A stretch of 10,493 nt of DNA, taken from Pseudomonadota bacterium. GTDB lineage: Bacteria; Myxococcota; Polyangia; Polyangiales; Polyangiaceae. Below, in pieces: positions 5,993 to 10,493 of this stretch. The notes beneath the pieces were generated by a model that saw nothing but the letters and a program-made list of their open reading frames with translations, was not told the origin of the DNA and did no database searches. Location: assembly GCA_023419055.1 (NCBI GenBank), contig JAEZYO010000212.1:1-10493 (forward strand), given 5' to 3'. Numbering within the stretch: the stretch's first letter is position 1; every line of letters starts with the position of its first letter. The translations under genes and the position numbers were made by a program.

Positions 5993-6943
5993 ATGCGGAC
6001 CTCGCGGCGCGCCCTGCTCGGAGCGACTCTCGCCTCCTCGGCGGGAGCGCTCCTTCCGACGCCCGCCGCCGCGAAGGGAGAGCCCGCGCTGCCGAGCTCG
6101 GAGGAGCTCGAGCCCTTCGAGATCACGCTCGCGGGTAGCAAGCTCGCCCGGCGCTGCCTCTTGCTCGTGCCGCGCCGGACGAAGCCGTCCCACCTCCTCT
6201 TGCTCTGTCACGGGCTCGGTGAAACGGCGAGCGAAAGCATGGGGATCCGCGCCTGGGCGGAGCGATACGGCCTGCTCAGCGCGTACCATCGGCTCTCGAA
6301 GCCGCCCGTTTCGGCGCTCCTCCCCGAGCGGCGGCTTTACGACGAGGCGCTCGGGCGCAAGCTCAACGAGGGCCTCGCCCGCGCGCCGTTTCGCGGCTTC
6401 GCGATCGCCTGCCCGTTCACCCCCAACGTCTACAAGGCGCCGTCGACGGACGTCGCTCTCGAGCGCTACGCGGCCTTCATCGAGGAGGCGCTCCTGCCCG
6501 AGCTCAAGGCTCGCCTCTCGCTCGGTCCCGAGCGGAGTCGAGTCGCGATCGACGGGGTTTCCCTCGGCGGCTACGTCTCGCTCGAGGTGTTCCTGCGCCG
6601 CCCGGAGTCGTTCGGCGCGGTGGGGACCGTGCAGGGCGCTTTCGGCGTGAGCCTCGCCGAGATCTACGCGGCGCGCCTCGAGAAGGTCTTCAAGGCGAGC
6701 GCCGCGCGCTTCGTGCGCGTCGCGACGTCGAGTCAAGATCCATTCCGGGCGGGCGCGGAGCGTCTCTCCGCGAGACTTCGCGACAAGGGGTTCGACCCGA
6801 CATTTTCGCTCACGAAGGGCCCTCACGATCAGTTCTGGCTGCGGGAAATGGGGACGCTCGAGCTGCTCTACGACCACGCGCGCCATTTCGAGCCTTTCGC
6901 GGCTGGTGTCGCCACCAAAGCAGCCCTAGGAAAAGAACCCTGA
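5993..6943 (+). CDS. Tat-exported alpha/beta hydrolase (esterase-D-like)
   Basis: The 316-residue protein starts with a twin-arginine signal (S4-R5-R6-A-L-L), a hydrophobic stretch to about residue 22 and a likely cleavage after AAA (25-27), so it should be exported already folded. The alpha/beta hydrolase core has the oxyanion HG at H73-G74, the nucleophile elbow G-V-S-L-G-G with Ser190, Asp249 in SSQDPF and His278 in KGPHDQF. These form a plausible Ser-Asp-His triad in the right order. The SLGGYVSLEVFLRRPESFG stretch resembles the putative esterase/esterase-D group, whose members cleave carboxyl esters, feruloyl groups or mycolyl-type acyl esters; the substrate cannot be assigned. The ATG at 5993 comes 7 bp after the protease stop with no evident Shine-Dalgarno, which suggests translational coupling. 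A second, unrelated-looking hydrolase gene follows after 4 bp. Confidence 0.9.
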   Translation: MRTSRRALLGATLASSAGALLPTPAAAKGEPALPSSEELEPFEITLAGSKLARRCLLLVPRRTKPSHLLLLCHGLGETASESMGIRAWAERYGLLSAYHRLSKPPVSALLPERRLYDEALGRKLNEGLARAPFRGFAIACPFTPNVYKAPSTDVALERYAAFIEEALLPELKARLSLGPERSRVAIDGVSLGGYVSLEVFLRRPESFGAVGTVQGAFGVSLAEIYAARLEKVFKASAARFVRVATSSQDPFRAGAERLSARLRDKGFDPTFSLTKGPHDQFWLREMGTLELLYDHARHFEPFAAGVATKAALGKEP

Positions 6944-6947
6944 AGCC

Positions 6948-8006
6948 GTGTTGCGAAGCCTGACCAAGAACATGATCGGAGTCGCCTCCTCGGCGTTCGA
7001 TCGAGCCGTGACCCTGGCGGTTCAGCGCGCCACGGACGAGCGAGCGCCGAGAGACGAGCGCAAGGAAGAGCGCGTCGAGATCTTGTCGGCGATGACCGCT
7101 CGTTACGTGCACGTCACGCGCGCCGAGTTCCACCCGGAGCCCGCGCTGGTCGCTCCCACGCTCCGGCGGATCGCCGATTTCGCTCCGGGGCTCGAGACGT
7201 TCGACCTCACGTGGCGCAGCGAATGTCAGCCGTTCTTGCCGGAAGTCGCGGCGCGCTATTCGCGGACGGTCGAGAACCACGTCGCCGCCGCCCGGTTCTA
7301 CCGCCGCGGGAGCGGGCGCCCCGTGGTCGTGATCTTGCACGGCTACATGACGGGCGCCTTCCGCTTCGAGCAGCGTGTCTGGCCCATCGCCTGGTTCGAT
7401 CGCCTCGGCATGGATACCCTGCTGTTCGTCTTACCCTTCCACGGGACGCGCGCGGATCCGCGCCGGCGCGGGGCGCCGGAGTTCCCCGGCAAAGATCCCA
7501 GGCTCACGAACGAGGGGTTTCGTCAGGCCATCTTCGATCTGCGTGGCCTCGTCCGCTATTTGCGCGGAGCCGGGCACTCCGCTGTCGGGCTGCTCGGGAT
7601 GAGCCTCGGCGGCTACACGGCTTCTCTCGCCGCGACGCTCGAGCCGGCGCTCGATTTCGTCGTTCCCATCATCCCGCTCGCCTCACTCTCGGATTTCGTG
7701 CGCGAGCAAGGCGGGCTGAGCGCTTCGGCGGAGGTCGCCGCCCGCGAACAGTCGCTGCTCGACGAAGTGCATCGACTCGTGAGCCCGCTCGCGGCACCGT
7801 CGCTGGTCGCCCGCGAGCGCTTGCTCGTGATCGGCGCCCGCGCGGATCGCATCACGCCGGTGTCCCACGCGCGCAGGCTCGCCAGTCACTTCGGGGCGCC
7901 GCTCTTCACCTGGCAAGGCGGGCATCTCCTCCAGTTCGGCCGCGGCGAGGCTTTCGGCAAGGTGGCGGAGCTCTTCGCCTCGCTCGGGATCATCCGGCCG
8001 CGGTGA
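6948..8006 (+). CDS. Alpha/beta hydrolase, no signal peptide
   Basis: This 352-residue protein has an alpha/beta hydrolase core preceded by a roughly 120-residue N-terminal region. Visible elements are the oxyanion HG in VILHGYMTG (H131-G132), the nucleophile G-M-S-L-G-G with Ser219, Asp300 in GARADRITP and His326 in GGHLLQFGR, so the triad is complete. FVLPFHGTRADPRRRG between the first strand and the nucleophile recalls large bacterial serine hydrolases acting on acyl or peptide substrates; no specific substrate is apparent. The start is uncertain. GTG 6948 is the first possible start after an in-frame stop at 6927, but it lacks a spaced Shine-Dalgarno (AGGA is 16 nt away); ATG 6972 is the alternative and would remove eight residues. 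It lies 4 bp after the Tat esterase stop and is the last gene of the unit. It shares only the general fold with its neighbour, so the pair is not an obvious recent duplication. Confidence 0.9.
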   Translation: MLRSLTKNMIGVASSAFDRAVTLAVQRATDERAPRDERKEERVEILSAMTARYVHVTRAEFHPEPALVAPTLRRIADFAPGLETFDLTWRSECQPFLPEVAARYSRTVENHVAAARFYRRGSGRPVVVILHGYMTGAFRFEQRVWPIAWFDRLGMDTLLFVLPFHGTRADPRRRGAPEFPGKDPRLTNEGFRQAIFDLRGLVRYLRGAGHSAVGLLGMSLGGYTASLAATLEPALDFVVPIIPLASLSDFVREQGGLSASAEVAAREQSLLDEVHRLVSPLAAPSLVARERLLVIGARADRITPVSHARRLASHFGAPLFTWQGGHLLQFGRGEAFGKVAELFASLGIIRPR

Positions 8007-8015
8007 GCGCACCCT

Positions 8016-8900
8016 TCAGAGCGCGGCGCGGGCGCAACGCTGCGTGTCGAGCACGACGGTCACGCCGCGGTTGCTCGGGACCAGGCGGTTCCAGAGCTCC
8101 GTCATCGAGCGGTGGCCCGTGAAGATGTCGAGGTGCTGGCCCTTGACCTTGAGGCCACGATCTTGAGCCACGAAGCAGCCGTCGTGGAGCGTTCGCTCCT
8201 CGGGATCGCGCGGCAGACCGTCGTACTCCGGGACGTAAATGCCGCTCCCGAGCGGGATCACGTCGGAGTCGACCGCGACCGTGAGGAGCGGTGTGATGGC
8301 CTTGCCGGTCGCGCCGCGGCCCCAAGGAAACTGCTTGGGATCGAGCAGGTCGAAGCAAATCTTCTGACCGGTGCGCGGGCAGACCTCGGCGCAGGCGCAG
8401 TCACGCCGAGCGAAGCTCACCGTCGCGCCCTGCCGGAGCGTGCCGCTCCCCTGCACGCACAATGCTTCGAAGAACCCTCGCTTCACGCTCGCAATGGTCT
8501 CGCAGCTCTGACTCTTGACGTCGACGCTCCCGCCTTCGAAATCGAGCTCGCTCGGGAAGTCGTAGTAGGTGTTGCGAAAGGTGCCGAGCTTCTTCCCGCC
8601 GACCTCCGGTCGCGCCGTCGTGGCGCGACGGTCCGGCGCTTTCGCGGACGGAGGTGAGCTCGCGCTGGGTTCGCTCACCTCGCGCGGAGCAGCCAAGCCG
8701 ATGGTGCGCGAGACTGGCGCGGCGGCGCGCTCTCCGGAAGCGAGGCGCGCGCCGGACGGCAGCTCGGCCCGAGTATCGAGCAGGTGCTCGTCGTCGAGCG
8801 GCCGCTCCGAATCGTCGAGCGGTTGATTGACCCAGGTGTTGCCCGCCGTGGCGCAGGCACCGGCGCCGGCGACCAGGAGCAGCGAGGCGGCGAGCCTCAT
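8016..8900 (-). CDS. 3D-domain (MltA-like) lipoprotein
   Basis: The 294-residue protein has a short signal peptide with a probable lipidated Cys16 (AGAC, an imperfect lipobox). A Ser/Ala/Pro-rich low-complexity linker runs to about residue 100, followed by a middle region with cysteines around SFARRDCACAEVC and KICFDLL. The C-terminal 3D domain spans about 203-286. The three namesake aspartates are present: D211 (VAVDSDVIPLGSG), D247 (CFVAQDRGLKVKG) and D258 (GQHLDIFTGH). The 3D domain is the double-psi barrel catalytic part of MltA lytic transglycosylases and of Rpf/YocH-type wall hydrolases, so peptidoglycan cleavage at the envelope is likely, with D258 at the position of the MltA catalytic Asp. 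A full MltA domain is not recognised. The ATG overlaps the globin stop (ATGA) and has GGGAG 7 nt upstream. It ends 9 bp from the convergent hydrolase stop. Confidence 0.88.
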   Translation of the reverse strand: MRLAASLLLVAGAGACATAGNTWVNQPLDDSERPLDDEHLLDTRAELPSGARLASGERAAAPVSRTIGLAAPREVSEPSASSPPSAKAPDRRATTARPEVGGKKLGTFRNTYYDFPSELDFEGGSVDVKSQSCETIASVKRGFFEALCVQGSGTLRQGATVSFARRDCACAEVCPRTGQKICFDLLDPKQFPWGRGATGKAITPLLTVAVDSDVIPLGSGIYVPEYDGLPRDPEERTLHDGCFVAQDRGLKVKGQHLDIFTGHRSMTELWNRLVPSNRGVTVVLDTQRCARAAL

Positions 8901-9334
8901 CGTGGCTCTCCCGGCTTCGGGCTGTCGGACGGAGGCAAGGGGGCGCAGCGATCGTCATCGGGCGCGCTCACCTGCGACATCAGCGCGGTCGTGTGATCGA
9001 GCCAATGCTCGCGGACCTTCGCCGGGACCGCGAACTCGTCCAGCGTTTCCTTCAAGATCTGTAGGCGCCGCATGAATTGACTCGCTCTGATCCCGTGGGG
9101 GCCGTGGGCCTTGTCGAGCGCGCGCCCAGTGTACTGAACCTTTGCGCCGAGGTGCTCGGCGGCAAACTCGTACTCCTTCTCCTTGATTCGAGCGCGACTC
9201 GCCTTGCGAAAGAAGAAGCCGATCATGACGTCGTCGAACATGCGATCGACGAAGCGATCGATGATCTTCCGAAGCACGGGCTCTCCGCCGAGCTCGTCGA
9301 AGAGGGTGGGGGCGTCTGGGGCAGTCATGGCCAC
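8897..9334 (-). CDS. Group-1-like truncated hemoglobin
   Basis: The 145-residue protein (143 if ATG 9328 is used) has the 2-on-2 truncated globin pattern: LFDELGGEPVLRKIIDRF (A/B helices), GFFF at 39-42, LGAKVQYTG at 62-70 and the proximal-His segment LDKAHGPHGI with His77 at F8. It binds haem; relatives handle O2, NO detoxification or redox sensing. Aligned by eye without gaps to M. tuberculosis trHbN, the distal positions are Val29 at B10 (Tyr33 in trHbN), Ile50 at E7 and Glu54 at E11 (Gln58), so the usual Tyr/Gln ligand-stabilising pair appears absent. Residues 122-145 form a Pro/Asp-rich tail. Neither start has a visible Shine-Dalgarno. It lies 26 bp after the TPR gene and overlaps the lipoprotein start by ATGA, so it sits mid-operon. 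The family call is strong, while group membership and the pocket reading are less so. Confidence 0.87.
   Translation of the reverse strand: MAMTAPDAPTLFDELGGEPVLRKIIDRFVDRMFDDVMIGFFFRKASRARIKEKEYEFAAEHLGAKVQYTGRALDKAHGPHGIRASQFMRRLQILKETLDEFAVPAKVREHWLDHTTALMSQVSAPDDDRCAPLPPSDSPKPGEPR
8908..8912 (-). promoter_or_regulatory. Shine-Dalgarno of the 3D-domain lipoprotein inside the globin gene
   Basis: GGGAG on the minus strand, 7 nt before ATG 8900, lies within the last codons of the globin gene. With the ATGA stop/start overlap (8900-8897), it supports coupled translation and the chosen start. Confidence 0.5.
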
Positions 9335-9360
9335 GAGGCGACGCCCGGGCCGAGCGCGCC

Positions 9361-10493
9361 TCAGGGAGTTCTACTCGTCAATTTGTTCAGGCGCAGCAAA
9401 GCTTCGCCGTTTCCCGGCTCCACGACCAGCGCTTCGCGCCACTCGGCCTCCGCGAGCCGCGCGTCCCCCGCGGCGAGGTGAGCGTCTCCCATCGCCACGC
9501 GCGCGGCGGCGCTTCTCGGGTCGATCGAGAGCGCCCGCTGGGCCCAGCGCAGGGCCGGCTTGGGCTCACCCAGCTTGACCAGGCAGGTGGCGAGCCCCAG
9601 GGCCGCCTTCAGGTGGTTCGGGTCGACGATGATGGCCCGACGAAAGAAGCGCTCGGCGCGAGTATGGTCGCGCTTCAAAGTCGAGAGCGTCGCCTCTTGC
9701 ATCGACTTCTGCACGAACTCCTGGCGCTGGACCTCGGTCGGCGCGTTCGTGCCGAGGGCGATGAACCAGGCCTGCTCCGCGCCCTTCACGTCGCCGATGC
9801 GAGCGAGGCCGTCGCCGAGCAGGTTGTAGGCACGCGTGTTGCCGGGCTGCACCTCGAGCGCGCGCTTGGCCCAATCTGCGGCGCGCGCACCGTCACGCCG
9901 AATCAGCATGAACTGTGAGAGATCGATGTAGCGGCCGACGCTGCTCTTGTTCCAGCGAACCGCCTTGCAGTAGCTGAGCTGAGCTTCGTCGACCTCCCCG
10001 CGCACGATGGCCCGCTCCGCCAGGCGCTGCTGCTCGTACGCCGCTCCGGGGAACTCGCCGTAGGGCACGCGTTGCCCGTTGAACAAATCCTCGCAGCTTG
10101 GGGCTCGCACCCCCGACTCGTCGACGCCCGTGACGCGCTCCGTCTCGGAGATCGCCGAAGGATCGGGCTGCAGAGCGGAGCTCGGAGGCGCTGGGACGGT
10201 GACGCTGCTTCGGGGTGGCGGTGGGGAGGCTTCGGGCTTCTTCGTGCCCGCCTCGTCGTTCGACGTTCGGGCTTCGCTCGCGCTCACCGCCTCGCTCGGA
10301 TCCGGCGTGGGTCGATCGTCCTTGGTGAGCCACCAGTGTCCGATCGCGATCAGGGCGCCCTGGAGCGCGGCGAGGCTGACGAGGAGCATCGCGAGCGTCG
10401 GGCTCACTCCCTTCCTTCTCACGCCGGCGGCCTGTTGGGCCGCGCCCATGAGGTCGATGGTCGCGCGGCTGAACGCCGTCGGTGAAAGCGTGG
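9361..10493 (-). CDS. Membrane-anchored TPR protein, probably 5'-truncated at window edge
   Basis: Counting from ATG 10449 (362 residues), a single transmembrane helix lies at about 18-40 (LAMLLVSLAALQGALIAIGH). A Pro/Ser-rich linker follows (45-115), then about six tetratricopeptide repeats from residue 136 to 355. The best match the W-L-G-Y-A-F-A-P pattern at AYNLLGDGLARIGDVKGAEQ, AALGLATCLVKLGEPKPALR and ARVAMGDAHLAAGDARLAEA, each ending in a D/E/QP-type turn. TPR arrays mediate protein-protein contacts, and the topology puts them on one side of the membrane, probably periplasmic. No stop interrupts the frame between 10450 and the right edge, and the upstream codons (ending F-S-R-A-T-I-D-L before the ATG) look coding. 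No Shine-Dalgarno precedes ATG 10449. I therefore infer that the gene begins beyond the window, with N-terminal cytoplasmic residues missing. It lies 26 bp upstream of the globin gene in the same orientation. Confidence 0.85.
   Translation of the reverse strand, partial: TLSPTAFSRATIDLMGAAQQAAGVRRKGVSPTLAMLLVSLAALQGALIAIGHWWLTKDDRPTPDPSEAVSASEARTSNDEAGTKKPEASPPPPRSSVTVPAPPSSALQPDPSAISETERVTGVDESGVRAPSCEDLFNGQRVPYGEFPGAAYEQQRLAERAIVRGEVDEAQLSYCKAVRWNKSSVGRYIDLSQFMLIRRDGARAADWAKRALEVQPGNTRAYNLLGDGLARIGDVKGAEQAWFIALGTNAPTEVQRQEFVQKSMQEATLSTLKRDHTRAERFFRRAIIVDPNHLKAALGLATCLVKLGEPKPALRWAQRALSIDPRSAAARVAMGDAHLAAGDARLAEAEWREALVVEPGNGEALLRLNKLTSRTP

Noticed and set aside
5811..6650. 279-residue plus-strand frame across the protease/esterase junction.
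   Set aside because: Arg/Ser-rich composition typical of an out-of-frame reading in high-GC DNA; overlaps two well-supported genes.
5879..6886. 335-residue minus-strand open frame opposite the Tat esterase.
   Set aside because: Arg/Glu/Ala-rich with no motif; it mirrors the esterase gene, whose Tat signal and catalytic triad are intact on the other strand.
7211..8122. 303-residue plus-strand frame over the second hydrolase and beyond.
   Set aside because: Arg-rich off-frame reading of the hydrolase gene with no recognisable domain.
1..10493. tRNA/rRNA genes, CRISPR arrays, insertion sequences, phage or attachment sites.
   Set aside because: No cloverleaf-like segment, regular direct repeats, transposase or integrase motifs, or flanking inverted repeats were seen on either strand.

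Overview
This window is high-GC, densely packed bacterial chromosome, most likely from a myxobacterium of the Polyangiales/Sorangium type (Myxococcota). That placement is an inference. It rests on Gly/Ser-linked, cysteine-rich secreted proteins, several lipoproteins, a sigma-32-type factor with a long acidic N-terminal tail, and strong third-position GC bias. I see eleven protein-coding genes, nine complete and one cut by each window edge at positions 3 and 10493 (both 5'-truncated), and no RNA genes, insertion sequences or CRISPR arrays.

Layout. (1) 3-707 (+): the C-terminal part of a secreted-type protein with a complete Kunitz/BPTI domain followed by two copies of a cysteine-rich module. 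(2) 711-2705 (-): an rpoH-like sigma factor followed 9 bp later by rsmI (16S rRNA C1402 ribose methyltransferase). (3) 2896-3375 (+): a receiver-only response regulator, divergent from the sigma factor across 190 bp. (4) 3365-4926 (-): two lipoprotein genes joined by a TGATG stop/start overlap; the upstream one is Cys-repeat-rich and the downstream one appears to carry two tandem ExbD/TolR-like periplasmic domains. (5) 4927-5109: the longest gene-free stretch apart from 2706-2895, with a GC palindrome next to a T-rich run, a 16-bp near-palindrome and a hairpin beside the next start codon. (6) 5110-8006 (+): a tight three-gene unit of CPBP/CAAX-type membrane protease, Tat-exported alpha/beta hydrolase and a second alpha/beta hydrolase. 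(7) 8016-10493 (-): a membrane-anchored TPR protein, a group-1-like truncated globin and a 3D-domain (MltA-like) lipoprotein; the last two overlap by ATGA.

Much of the window is cell-envelope or secretion related: Kunitz protein, three lipoproteins, membrane protease, Tat esterase, 3D-domain protein and membrane-anchored TPR protein. Regulation and ribosome maintenance are represented by the RpoH-like factor, RsmI and the CheY-like protein. All three convergent gene pairs are packed to between an 11-bp overlap and a 9-bp gap, with no room for ordinary intrinsic terminators.

The most unusual items are the bacterial Kunitz domain with Asn at the predicted P1 site fused to duplicated cysteine modules, the lipoprotein with a duplicated ExbD/TolR-like fold coupled to a four-unit cysteine-repeat lipoprotein, and the truncated globin whose distal haem-pocket positions appear non-canonical.
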